In this document: one piece after another, positions 1 to 7,884 of the stretch | How the letters are laid out: each line of letters begins with the position of its first letter | How positions within the stretch are numbered: the first letter of the stretch is position 1 | Assembly: GCA_009698045.1 (NCBI GenBank) | Contig: WLRE01000004.1 | Coordinates: forward strand, 1-30,549 | Direction: 5' to 3' | Origin: Actinomycetota bacterium | Lineage (GTDB): Bacteria; Actinomycetota; Actinomycetes; Nanopelagicales; Nanopelagicaceae | Length of the DNA: 30,549 bases | Notes under the pieces: model-generated | Told to the model about the DNA's origin: nothing | Seen by the model: the letters and a program-made list of their open reading frames with translations, nothing else | Databases searched by the model: none | Position numbers and translations under genes: made by a program

Positions 1-72
1 AATGGCTTACCAGGCTTGCAAGATGAAATCGATTCGCTAAAGAGCGAGTTAGAAAAAGGGAGAGTTGTATGA
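1..72 (+). CDS. resB: ResB cytochrome c biogenesis protein, C-terminal end only
   Basis: An open frame runs in from the left edge and stops at a TGA (70-72) that overlaps the ccsB start codon as ATGA. Only 23 residues are visible, reading GLPGLQDEIDSL followed by a charged tail. ResB and CcsB form the System II haem delivery and ligation machine for c-type cytochromes and are normally encoded side by side in actinobacteria, with ResB first. The identification rests mainly on this position and on the Gly-Leu followed by an acidic helix seen at the end of many actinobacterial ResB proteins. The rest of the gene lies outside the window. Confidence 0.7.
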   Translation, partial: NGLPGLQDEIDSLKSELEKGRVV

Positions 73-959
73 GTTCAACAAATTACGCCTACCTCTCTAA
101 CTACTTGATCTATTCCTCTATGGTGGTTTACACAATTGCATTCATCGCCCATGCAATCGAAGTTGCATTCTCTGTTCGTAACGTTGGTTCAGATACCAAG
201 TTTGATTTCAGCCGCACTATTAAATCTGGTCGGATCGGATCAGCGATGATGGTTCTTGGTACTTTGATTCTCTTTGCGGGTGTAATTATTCGTGGAGTAT
301 CGGCCCATCGTGTCCCCTGGGGCAATATGTATGAATTTTCGATTACTGGCGCACTCGCATTCTCTGGCGCTTACCTCTTTGCGCTCTGGAAATTCAAAAT
401 TCGTTGGTTAGGACTTCCGGTAGTTATCGCAGTTTTATTGACTCTTGGAACTGCCATCACCATTCTGTATCGCCCCAGTGCGCCACTTGTTCCAGCTCTT
501 AAATCCACTTGGTTAGCAATTCACGTATCAGCGGCAATAATTTCCGGCGGAGTTTTCTTACTAGCTAATTGTGTTGCAGCAACTTATTTATATTTGGATA
601 ACATGGAGAGTAAAGGCCCACGCACACCTTGGGCAACCCGCTTGCCATCGCTAGATGTTCTCGATCAACTTTCATATCGTCTTGTTGCATTTGTATTTCC
701 ATTGTGGACTTTTGCAGTAATCGCTGGTGCAATTTGGGCGGAGTCTGCATGGGGACGCTATTGGGGATGGGATCCAAAAGAGACCTGGGCATTTATTACC
801 TGGGTTGCTTACGCCGCTTATTTGCACGCTCGCGTAACTATTGGTTGGCGCGGACGTCGCGCAGCATGGCTATGCCTCTTCGCAGGTTCAACTTTCTTGT
901 TCAACTACGTATATGTAAATGTGTGGGGATCTGGTCGCCACACATACTCTGGTTTGTAG
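69..959 (+). CDS. ccsB: Cytochrome c biogenesis protein CcsB (CcsA/ResC family)
   Basis: Polytopic membrane protein of 296 aa that, with ResB, moves haem across the membrane and attaches it to apocytochrome c outside the cell (System II). The tryptophan-rich WWD haem-handling motif is clear at residues about 223-240 (WAESAWGRYWGWDPKETW). Candidate haem-ligand histidines are H80 (in SAHRVPWGNMYEF), H152 and H253 (YLHAR). Several hydrophobic segments span the protein, and the length fits the actinobacterial family. The ATG overlaps the resB stop codon, so the two are translationally coupled. The stop codon abuts the stop codon of the convergent PLDc_N gene with no base between. Confidence 0.95.
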   Translation: MSSTNYAYLSNYLIYSSMVVYTIAFIAHAIEVAFSVRNVGSDTKFDFSRTIKSGRIGSAMMVLGTLILFAGVIIRGVSAHRVPWGNMYEFSITGALAFSGAYLFALWKFKIRWLGLPVVIAVLLTLGTAITILYRPSAPLVPALKSTWLAIHVSAAIISGGVFLLANCVAATYLYLDNMESKGPRTPWATRLPSLDVLDQLSYRLVAFVFPLWTFAVIAGAIWAESAWGRYWGWDPKETWAFITWVAYAAYLHARVTIGWRGRRAAWLCLFAGSTFLFNYVYVNVWGSGRHTYSGL

Positions 960-1226
960 TTAGAGATTACGTAAGAAATCAGGATCGTCATCTGGTGCAA
1001 TTGGGCGACGAGGCCCACCAGACCCACGATTATTTCCGGAACCAGGATTTCGCTTCGGACGCCCAGCAAAGAGCCAAGCTATCGACCCTAACGGGGAGAG
1101 AAGAATGACAATCAATAACCAACCCCACTTAGGCAGACTTCTTACTGATTCTTGGGGAGTGCGCGCACAGTCAAAGAGGGCATACAGGGTTACTGCAAAA
1201 GTTATGATGATGGGAAGAATGCGCAT
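960..1226 (-). CDS. Small membrane protein with PLDc_N-type domain
   Basis: 88 aa. Two hydrophobic segments (residues about 3-18 and 34-53) are separated by a short loop with RSLPKWGWLL, and the second ends in GSIAWLFAGRPKR. This layout matches the PLDc_N family (phospholipase D/cardiolipin synthase N-terminal membrane domain) when it occurs alone in actinobacteria. There is no HKD catalytic motif, so it is not itself a phospholipase; its function is unknown. The C-terminal third is a Gly/Arg/Pro-rich, then acidic, tail (DDDPDFLRNL). It lies 19 bases downstream of menA, but a TAGACT element in that gap suggests its own leaderless promoter. Confidence 0.8.
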   Translation of the reverse strand: MRILPIIITFAVTLYALFDCARTPQESVRSLPKWGWLLIVILLSPLGSIAWLFAGRPKRNPGSGNNRGSGGPRRPIAPDDDPDFLRNL

Positions 1227-1232
1227 AGGAAA

Positions 1233-1238
1233 AGTCTA
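1233..1238 (-). promoter_or_regulatory. Putative -10 element TAGACT for a leaderless PLDc_N transcript
   Basis: On the minus strand TAGACT is followed by exactly six bases (TTTCCT) and then the ATG, so the expected transcription start falls on or next to the start codon. No purine-rich ribosome binding site is present. The same hexamer stands 8 bases before nuoA, which supports it as a real -10 element. No clear -35 was seen. Confidence 0.55.
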
Positions 1239-1245
1239 ACCTGAT

Positions 1246-2106
1246 TTAGATAATGAAGGCGAGCGATAGCAACAAGGCAAAGAGCATCTGTAGCCGCCCG
1301 GTTTTGCCGAGCAACGGTATGAGTTCAACGCCCACCGCACCCTTAAGAACACTTTTAGCGATGGAGAGAGTGAGGGGGAGTAATAGCAGAGTAAGCAGAG
1401 TCCAGGGAGAGATGAAGAGTGCTACCGCGCTGGCGAGATGGGCGAAGGCCAACAGAGTCACAAAAAGTGCGCGAGCACGGAGATCGCCCAGGCGAACAGC
1501 AACAGTTCTCTTGCCTACTAATGCATCTTTAGGGCGATCGCGTAAGTTGTTTATGGAGAGAATTGCACAAGAGAGTGCACCCATTGGAATCGATACCAAA
1601 AATGCGCGTCCACTAATGATTTCGCTCTGAGCAAAGTACGAGCCCATCGTTGCGACCACTCCAAAAAAGATAAATACAGAGAGTTCGCCAAAACCCATAT
1701 AGCCATAGGGCTTACTTGTTCCGGTGTATCCCCATGCTGCAACAATTGCAATTGCGCCGACGAAAATAAGTATCAAACTTGTGCGCAGCGCTAATAATCC
1801 GCCAAATACCGCAGCAAGAAAGAACATTAAGTATGCAGCGTTCTTGACTGCTTGAGGCTTAGCTAATCCAGAGGCCGTAAGACGAACTGGACCTACCCGA
1901 ACCTCATCTGTACCTCGTACTCCATCGGAATAGTCATTTGCATAATTCACACCGATTTGGAGCAAGAGCGAGACAGACAATGCGAGTACAGCATTTAGCC
2001 ATTGGAAGGCAAGATCCGTTGTAGCTATAAGTGAAGTACCTACGAGCACCGGAGCAATGGCCGCTGGCAGAGTACGCGGGCGCGCACCATCAATCCATTT
2101 CTTCAT
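1246..2106 (-). CDS. menA: 1,4-dihydroxy-2-naphthoate polyprenyltransferase MenA
   Basis: 286 aa UbiA-family membrane prenyltransferase. It joins the polyprenyl chain to 1,4-dihydroxy-2-naphthoate to give demethylmenaquinone. Both Asp-rich diphosphate/Mg-binding motifs are present: N57-D-Y-S-D61 (in NYANDYSDGVRGTD) and N187-L-R-D-R-P-K-D194, followed by GKRTVAVRLG. The N-terminal ARPRTLPAAIAPV stretch is typical of MenA rather than other UbiA enzymes. About eight hydrophobic segments are visible. The gene starts 8 bases after menE, and its ribosome binding site AAGGAG overlaps the menE TAA stop codon, so menE and menA are one unit. Its prenyl donor is probably made by the synthase at 24265-25254. 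Confidence 0.95.
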   Translation of the reverse strand: MKKWIDGARPRTLPAAIAPVLVGTSLIATTDLAFQWLNAVLALSVSLLLQIGVNYANDYSDGVRGTDEVRVGPVRLTASGLAKPQAVKNAAYLMFFLAAVFGGLLALRTSLILIFVGAIAIVAAWGYTGTSKPYGYMGFGELSVFIFFGVVATMGSYFAQSEIISGRAFLVSIPMGALSCAILSINNLRDRPKDALVGKRTVAVRLGDLRARALFVTLLAFAHLASAVALFISPWTLLTLLLLPLTLSIAKSVLKGAVGVELIPLLGKTGRLQMLFALLLSLAFII

Positions 2107-2114
2107 CGGTCTCC

Positions 2115-3182
2115 TTAATTCGCTGCTAAATATAGTTCACGGGCAATTGTTCGGTCTGGCTTTCCTAAAGAGGTGAGGGGCAAATTTTCAACCGTTAAAA
2201 AGCCCTTTGGTACCGCATGTGCTCCGAGGGAATTCTTCAATTTATCGCGCACTGATTCAATATTGATATCTAAATTACTGAGTAGGACAAGCTTTGTTCC
2301 CCACTCTAAATCAGGAACTCCGCATGCAATAAATTCTTGCTCGTGGAACTCCTGGCTTAAGAACTTCTCTACCGCACCTAAAGATATCTTCTCGCCGCCG
2401 GAGATGATTTGATCATCGCTTCTTCCTGTGACACGAATTTCTTTACCCACTAATTCACCGAGATCGCTGGTCGTAAACCAACCATCTTCAGTGGCATTTT
2501 TCCATGCACTCAAATTATTGAGATATCCGGCCGCCATCATGGAGCCGCGGAGTTGAATATTTCCGGTTGCAGAGATTTTTACTTCTACTCCAGAAAGGGG
2601 TTGGTTGTTATAAATACAACCACCTGACATCTCGGTCATGCCATATGTGGTGAGCACTGAAATATTTGCCTTACGCGCGCTCTCTAACAGATGTGAAGAA
2701 GCGGCAGCTCCACCAACTAGAACTGCTTTACACCCTTGTAGATGTGAGAGTAATTGCTGATCTCCATGCAACGCGCGATGCAATTGAGTGGGAACAATTG
2801 CCGTGTAAGCAGCAGCATCTTCGATTCCAACAACCGGAACACTTAACTCAAGTGCACGAACTAAAACATTGATGCCAGCGATGTGATTAACCGGAAGTAG
2901 GAGGGACCATTGCTCACCTGGTTCTGCTCCAAGAAATTTATGTGCGGCTCGCGCGGAAGCAAGAAGCGCTGCAGAAGTGAATGCAACTTCTTTTGGTGCA
3001 CCCGTTGATCCGCTCGTTGGAACAACCACGCTAATTTCAGCAGGAACGCTCTGTTGTGAAATTGGGGCGGCGGCCAGGGCTGGACCATCTCCGGCAAGTG
3101 CGCGGGATAGAGCGTCTGCAACCTGTGGAATCGACCACTCAGGTGAGATGGACGCAACTAAGCGCGGATGATTTTCGTTCAT
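2115..3182 (-). CDS. menE: o-succinylbenzoate--CoA ligase MenE
   Basis: 355 aa adenylate-forming enzyme (ANL superfamily) that activates o-succinylbenzoate with ATP and CoA for ring closure by MenB. Visible motifs are the P-loop T56-SGSTGAPK-64, the TTYGMTEMSGG adenine/aryl region, TSDLGEL (A7) and SGGEKIS. The catalytic lysine K341 lies in LTSLGKPDRT near the C-terminus. At 355 residues it is shorter than E. coli MenE (about 450), as is usual for actinobacterial MenE with a trimmed N-terminal region. ATG start; a G-rich stretch (GGGGG) ends three bases upstream. It is divergent from menB across 52 bases and followed by menA. Confidence 0.93.
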   Translation of the reverse strand: MNENHPRLVASISPEWSIPQVADALSRALAGDGPALAAAPISQQSVPAEISVVVPTSGSTGAPKEVAFTSAALLASARAAHKFLGAEPGEQWSLLLPVNHIAGINVLVRALELSVPVVGIEDAAAYTAIVPTQLHRALHGDQQLLSHLQGCKAVLVGGAAASSHLLESARKANISVLTTYGMTEMSGGCIYNNQPLSGVEVKISATGNIQLRGSMMAAGYLNNLSAWKNATEDGWFTTSDLGELVGKEIRVTGRSDDQIISGGEKISLGAVEKFLSQEFHEQEFIACGVPDLEWGTKLVLLSNLDINIESVRDKLKNSLGAHAVPKGFLTVENLPLTSLGKPDRTIARELYLAAN

Positions 3183-3234
3183 GACCCCCGTAGGCTATCC
3201 GTATCCATAAGAATCCTGAAAAATTGGAGTAGAT
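3183..3234. promoter_or_regulatory. menE/menB divergent promoter region with shared symmetric -10 core
   Basis: The 52-base gap holds TAGGCTA (3191-3197). Read on the plus strand it gives TAGGCT (3191-3196), with menB about 38 bases downstream. Read on the minus strand the same bases give TAGCCT (3197 to 3192), 9 bases before the menE ATG. Both fit TANNNT, so one near-symmetric core may serve both directions, with menE nearly leaderless. menB has a GGAG ribosome binding site at 3226-3229. This is pattern reading only; no convincing -35 elements were found. Confidence 0.35.
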
Positions 3235-4113
3235 GTGAGCAAGCCATTTAAGCGCGAACCCGGTGACCGCACAATTCCTGCTTGGAAAACTGGCGAAGGC
3301 GGCGAGAAATTCTCTGACATCTTCTATCAGACGGCTGATGGAATGGCGAAGATAACAATCAATCGACCAGATGTTCGCAATGCGTTTCGCCCTCAAACTC
3401 TATTTGAGTTACAAGAAGCATTTAATTTAGCTCGCGACAATGATGAAGTCGGCGTAATTATTTTTACAGGCGCAGGAACTGAAGCATTCTGTTCTGGTGG
3501 AGACGTTAGCGTTCGCGGAGATGATGGATATCTTGGCGAAGATAAATTAGCTAAAAAGGGTATTGGGCGACTTAATGTCCTGGATCTTCAAATTCAAATT
3601 CGTCGCCTACCAAAGCCAGTTGTTGCAATGGTTGCAGGTTGGGCTGTTGGCGGCGGTCATGTGCTACATGTCGTTTGCGACATCACTATTGCTGGCGATA
3701 ACGCAAAATTTGGTCAGACCGGCCCAATGGTTGGTTCTTTCGATGGCGGATACGGAGCAGGTTTACTTGCCGCGCACATCGGTCAGAAGAAGGCTCGTGA
3801 AATTTGGTTCTTGTGTCGCCAATATGATGCGGCTGAAGCTTTAGATATGGGCCTCGTTAACACTGTTGTACCTGTTGCAGAACTTGAAGCAGAGACAGTC
3901 AGTTGGTGTCGCGAAATGTTGCGCCATTCACCTATGGCACTTCGCTTACTTAAAGCTGGACTGAACGCCGCAGATGATGGACTTGCAGGAGTACAACAAC
4001 TTGCCGGCGATGCCACACTTCTGTTCTATATGACAGAAGAAGGGCAAGAAGGTCGCAACGCCTATCAAGAGAAGCGCGATCCTGATTTCAGCAAATTCCC
4101 CAAGCGTCCGTAA
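3235..4113 (+). CDS. menB: 1,4-dihydroxy-2-naphthoyl-CoA synthase MenB
   Basis: 292 aa crotonase-fold enzyme that closes the second ring of o-succinylbenzoyl-CoA to make dihydroxynaphthoyl-CoA. The oxyanion-hole segment AFCSGGDVSVRGDDGY (from about residue 85) and the diagnostic S168-F-D170-GGYGAG are present, as is the conserved C-terminal tail with NAYQEKRDPDFSKFP. Position 163 is Gly (QTGPMVGSFD), seven residues before D170. In E. coli MenB this Gly marks the bicarbonate-dependent type I, whereas Mycobacterium tuberculosis MenB has Asp there. GTG start with GGAG five bases upstream. First gene of menB-menC-menD; menC follows after 5 bases. Confidence 0.96.
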   Translation: MSKPFKREPGDRTIPAWKTGEGGEKFSDIFYQTADGMAKITINRPDVRNAFRPQTLFELQEAFNLARDNDEVGVIIFTGAGTEAFCSGGDVSVRGDDGYLGEDKLAKKGIGRLNVLDLQIQIRRLPKPVVAMVAGWAVGGGHVLHVVCDITIAGDNAKFGQTGPMVGSFDGGYGAGLLAAHIGQKKAREIWFLCRQYDAAEALDMGLVNTVVPVAELEAETVSWCREMLRHSPMALRLLKAGLNAADDGLAGVQQLAGDATLLFYMTEEGQEGRNAYQEKRDPDFSKFPKRP

Positions 4114-4118
4114 ATTTC

Positions 4119-5114
4119 ATGACATCAACTTTCGCATTGCGGGATATCTTTCGAGATAGCGTCGTTGTTGCGATTCCCACGAAGACAGATTTTCGTGGAG
4201 TGAGTGTTCGCGAAGCGCTTATCTTCCGTGGTTCTAGCGGCTGGTCTGAATTCGCTCCTTTTGTTGAATACACAGCTACAGAAGCAGCCCACTGGTTGCG
4301 CGCTGCAATTGAAGGTGCATACATACCTTGGCCTGAGTTAAAGCGGACAAGTATTAGCATCAATGCAACCCTTCCCAGAATTGCGCCGGAGGCAGTGAAG
4401 TCATTTCTCCTTAACTATCCAGGGTGCACAACTATAAAAATGAAGGTAAATGACTTTGAGAGCGATGCAGATCGCCTTGAAGCCGTAATAGATGAAGTCC
4501 CCGATGCCAAGATTCGCCTTGATATCAATGGCGGCTGGACTCTCACGCAAGCTCGTAAGTACCTGCATGAATATTTCCTGCGCTTTGGCAGCGTTTTCGA
4601 ATATATCGAACAGCCGTGCGAGAACTTGGAAGATTTAGCAACTCTTAAAAGTGAAGTTCCTATGAAGATTGCGGTTGATGAAGCAATCCGTAAATTCATC
4701 GGTAGTGATTTCACATCAATCTCTGATTTCGCAGATATTGCAATTATGAAGTGGGCCCCATCAGGCGGAATCACGGATGCACGAAAAATAATTTCAGACA
4801 TTGGTCTTCCAACCGTTATTTCTAGTGCTGTAGATACTGGCATCGGTATAACTCATGGGCTCGCACTAGCTGCATCCTTGGATTCTTTGGAGTACGCGTG
4901 TGGCCTCGGAACTACCGCTCTGCTAGTAGAAGATATTGTTAAACCATCGCCAAGGCCCATTAACGGCGTGATTGAGTTAAAGAGAGTTGAACCTAACCCT
5001 GAACTTCTCGCTAAGTACCAGGCTTCGCCAGAACGCGTAGCTTGGTGGGAGAATAGAGTTATTGAAGTTTGGGAGAACGCACTGAGCGAAGAGGTTAAGG
5101 GGTGGGTCAATTGA
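4119..5114 (+). CDS. menC: o-succinylbenzoate synthase MenC
   Basis: 331 aa enolase-superfamily enzyme that dehydrates SHCHC to o-succinylbenzoate. Catalytic features fit the family: KxK lysines K107 and K109 (in TTIKMKVND), metal ligands D135 (RLDINGGW), E164 (EQPCE) and D187 (VDEAI), and the second-face lysine K211 (IMKWAPSGG). The N-terminal capping region is shorter than in related racemases, as in other actinobacterial MenC proteins. ATG start 5 bases after menB. The end overlaps the menD start region by 13 bases, or by 3 if menD begins at TTG 5111, so translation is probably coupled. Confidence 0.94.
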   Translation: MTSTFALRDIFRDSVVVAIPTKTDFRGVSVREALIFRGSSGWSEFAPFVEYTATEAAHWLRAAIEGAYIPWPELKRTSISINATLPRIAPEAVKSFLLNYPGCTTIKMKVNDFESDADRLEAVIDEVPDAKIRLDINGGWTLTQARKYLHEYFLRFGSVFEYIEQPCENLEDLATLKSEVPMKIAVDEAIRKFIGSDFTSISDFADIAIMKWAPSGGITDARKIISDIGLPTVISSAVDTGIGITHGLALAASLDSLEYACGLGTTALLVEDIVKPSPRPINGVIELKRVEPNPELLAKYQASPERVAWWENRVIEVWENALSEEVKGWVN

Positions 5115-6682
5115 GCACATCAACTGATCTCGCCCGGACAACAGTTCGTTCACTCATCGAATGCGGTGTTAATACTTTTGTCTTATCTCCAGGGTCAAGA
5201 AATGCACCGCTATCTATTGCACTCTACGAAGCAAGCAAAAAGGGGCTAGTAGACCTGCACGTCAAAATTGATGAACGCGGCGCCGGCTATTTTGCGCTTG
5301 GAATCTCAAAAGCTACAAATCACTATGTGGCAGTTATATGCACTAGCGGAACTGCAGCCGTCAACTATCACCCAGCAATTCTTGAAGCGCACCACGGTGC
5401 TAACAAATTATTGGTAATCACTGCGGACCGACCTGCGAGATTACGTTCAACCGGTGCAAACCAGACAACAAATCAGAGCAATATTTTTGGGGATATTGAG
5501 AGTCACGATATCTCTCATTCAATCGACGTTGCTGCGCTACTTGTTGGTGGTCCGGTTCATCTCAATATGCAATTTGATGAACCCTTACTTCCTTCAGATT
5601 CCAAAGATTGGTTAGCGGGAATAAAGATTGCGCCTGTTTCTCCAAAGAAGGAGAGTTGTGATGCCATCCCAATCACTGAAGGTTCTGCGATTGTTATCGG
5701 TCACGATCGTGGAACATTTAGCGTAGAAGAGATCCGAGAGGCACTAGCGGGTCTGCGCGTTCCTATAATTGCTGAGGACCCGCTTTCATTCCCAGAAGCA
5801 CTTGCCCACGCCTCTATCATCCTTGCTGATGAGGGTATCCGCAGTGCACTAAAAGCTGATCAAGTCATTGTTATAGGTCGAACAACGTTGTCGCGAAGTA
5901 TTAATGCATTTATCAATGAAGCGAAACTTCAAATAGTTATTGATCCACGGATGGCTACGATTGACATCGCTCGGACTGCTGAACAGAAATTGCATACTCT
6001 TCCATTCTTTGATGCGCATCTCTCGGGCCAATACTTTGATAATTGGAATTTGGCTTCCAAGAACGCTCATGCTGACTTACATAATCTTGATCCATTCTCC
6101 GAGCACGCCGTAGTTCGTACTATTGCTGAGCTTCTGCCCGAGGATTCCGCTCTCTTTATTGGCTCCTCTCGCCCGATTCGAGATATCGAAGCATTTGCAG
6201 CGCCAAGAAAGGGCATCACAGTCTTCGCCAATCGAGGATTAGCCGGCATTGATGGCAATATTTCGACAGTTTTTGGAATCGCAGAAAAGTTCGATCGTAC
6301 ATATGCCATCTTGGGAGATCTAACCTTCATGCATGACCTCTCTGCATTAGTTGCTCCTACAGCTGCGAATTTAACTATTTTTATCATTGATAACAACGGC
6401 GGCGGCATCTTCTCTACCTTGCCACAGGCTGGCGTTGAAGGTTTTGAGACGATCTTTGGAACTCCTCAGAATGTAAATCTGGAGCGAGTGGTTGCGGGTT
6501 ATGGAATTAAAGTTGAGAAGGTAAAAACGCCATCAGATATTGCGCGAGTTATTTCTGCAAATGAAAATAATTTGAATGTTGTGATAATTGAGGTACCGGA
6601 ACGTGCAGAAATGGCAGCTGGGCTAAAAGAAATTTATCAGAGCGTTTCGAGAGCGGTGCGCATCGGACTTAATTTAGCCTGA
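5102..6682 (+). CDS. menD: SEPHCHC synthase MenD
   Basis: 526 aa thiamine-diphosphate enzyme that joins 2-oxoglutarate and isochorismate, the first committed step of menaquinone synthesis. The cofactor-activating glutamate lies in D57-ERG-AGYFALG, followed by TSGTAAVNYHPA and ITADRPARLRSTGANQT. The ThDP/Mg motif runs from G405-DLTFMHDLSAL to N431-NGGGIFSTLPQ. Start choice is uncertain. GTG 5102 has AGAGG seven bases upstream. TTG 5111 has AAGGGG eight bases upstream, overlaps the menC stop as TTGA and would give 523 aa. GTG is preferred because the window uses GTG often and TTG nowhere else. The last 46 bases overlap convergent menF. Confidence 0.95.
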   Translation: MGQLSTSTDLARTTVRSLIECGVNTFVLSPGSRNAPLSIALYEASKKGLVDLHVKIDERGAGYFALGISKATNHYVAVICTSGTAAVNYHPAILEAHHGANKLLVITADRPARLRSTGANQTTNQSNIFGDIESHDISHSIDVAALLVGGPVHLNMQFDEPLLPSDSKDWLAGIKIAPVSPKKESCDAIPITEGSAIVIGHDRGTFSVEEIREALAGLRVPIIAEDPLSFPEALAHASIILADEGIRSALKADQVIVIGRTTLSRSINAFINEAKLQIVIDPRMATIDIARTAEQKLHTLPFFDAHLSGQYFDNWNLASKNAHADLHNLDPFSEHAVVRTIAELLPEDSALFIGSSRPIRDIEAFAAPRKGITVFANRGLAGIDGNISTVFGIAEKFDRTYAILGDLTFMHDLSALVAPTAANLTIFIIDNNGGGIFSTLPQAGVEGFETIFGTPQNVNLERVVAGYGIKVEKVKTPSDIARVISANENNLNVVIIEVPERAEMAAGLKEIYQSVSRAVRIGLNLA

Positions 6683-7866
6683 CTTTCTGCCAGTTCTTCA
6701 TCAGGTATAGATCCAGCAACAATTCCACATCCTGCGAAGAGGCGGATGGAACGCTTATCTTCTGATAACAATCCACATCTAAGAGCAATTCCGATTTCAC
6801 CATCACCTCGGGAATCGACCCAACCTACCGGCCCTGCATATCTCGAACGATTCATTCCTTCTAATTCATTAATGACCGTCTTAGCAACCTCGGTAGGAGT
6901 TCCGCATACCGCTGCAGATGGATGAAGAGAGTTAATAACAGTGAAAATATCTACTGGAGTTGCGGAGTCATTTACTACACCGGTCACATCTGTAGCTAAG
7001 TGCATGACATTGGCAAGGTGGAGAACAAACGGTGATTCAGGGACGTTGGTAGAGGAACAATATGGCGCAAGGGCATCTGCAACCGATCGAACCGCATATT
7101 CGTGCTCTTCTAAATCTTTAGAAGATTTAGCAAGTGAGGCGGCAAGTGCCATATCGCGCGCTTCATCCCCAGTCATGCGAATCGTTCCAGCCAGCACGCG
7201 CGAGGTAACTAGAGATTTACTTAAACGGACTAGTAGCTCGGGAGTCGCACCAATAAGTCCAGCAACATTAAATACCCAAGTAGTTGGATACTTCGCTTCA
7301 AGGTTTTGAATAAGTGCGCGAGCAGAAATAGGGGAGTCAGAATCTGCAGTGAGATCACGTGCGAGAACCACTTTTTCAAGCTCAGCGTTCTTTATCTTAG
7401 AGATAGCAGTGGCAACTCGATTCTTCCATTCATCGTTGCTAAGTGAACCGTTCTGCCAAGTAATTGCAGGATGTGAAATTTCAGCGACATTAGTAGTCAG
7501 TGACGGTTGTTCTGTACTACCCACCCAGGTAATCCAAGATTTTCCACTCTTCTGCCCAACAATTATCTGCGGAATAACTAGGTAGGACTCCTCATTCTCA
7601 TCAAACGAGAAAGAGCTAAAAAGAATTGGACCTGTACCACTGCCGTGCACATTGTTATGGATATCAAATGCGCTGAGGTTTGTACGCCACCAATCACGTG
7701 CCTGATTAAATCGATTTGGGCCCTTAACGGTGGTTGATTTCCAGATACCAAATCCGATGAGGCCATCGCCGCCGCGAAGCCAAGATGTAGCGAATTCTTC
7801 GCTGCATGCGATAGAACTGAGGGCTGGATGGTCACCGAGAATCTCGGTAGTAATTGTTGTCGCCAT
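6637..7866 (-). CDS. menF: Isochorismate synthase MenF
   Basis: 409 aa chorismate-binding enzyme that converts chorismate to isochorismate, the entry point of the pathway. The conserved half contains the general-base lysine K165 (LEKVVLARDL), GATPELLVR with E210, LAGTIRMTGDEA, LEEHEYAV, LHPSAAVCGTP, and the C-terminal YAGPVGW / GDGEIGIALRCG block. No fused isochorismatase or lyase domain is present. With the other men genes adjacent, MenF is much more likely than a siderophore EntC-type or salicylate synthase. ATG start with GGAAA upstream, 18 bases after bioY, so probably co-transcribed with it. Its 3' end runs 46 bases into menD. Confidence 0.94.
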   Translation of the reverse strand: MATTITTEILGDHPALSSIACSEEFATSWLRGGDGLIGFGIWKSTTVKGPNRFNQARDWWRTNLSAFDIHNNVHGSGTGPILFSSFSFDENEESYLVIPQIIVGQKSGKSWITWVGSTEQPSLTTNVAEISHPAITWQNGSLSNDEWKNRVATAISKIKNAELEKVVLARDLTADSDSPISARALIQNLEAKYPTTWVFNVAGLIGATPELLVRLSKSLVTSRVLAGTIRMTGDEARDMALAASLAKSSKDLEEHEYAVRSVADALAPYCSSTNVPESPFVLHLANVMHLATDVTGVVNDSATPVDIFTVINSLHPSAAVCGTPTEVAKTVINELEGMNRSRYAGPVGWVDSRGDGEIGIALRCGLLSEDKRSIRLFAGCGIVAGSIPDEELAESQAKLSPMRTALETL

Positions 7867-7884
7867 AAAATTTCCGAAAACGAA

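Noticed and set aside
629..1108. 159-codon plus-strand open frame across the ccsB/PLDc_N junction
   Set aside because: It overlaps the WWD region of ccsB in another frame and most of the PLDc_N gene antisense; its composition (Cys, Ser and Arg rich) resembles no protein.
4415..4843. 142-codon minus-strand open frame inside menC
   Set aside because: Antisense shadow of an intact menC whose catalytic residues lie in this stretch; low-complexity Ser/Arg/Ile composition.
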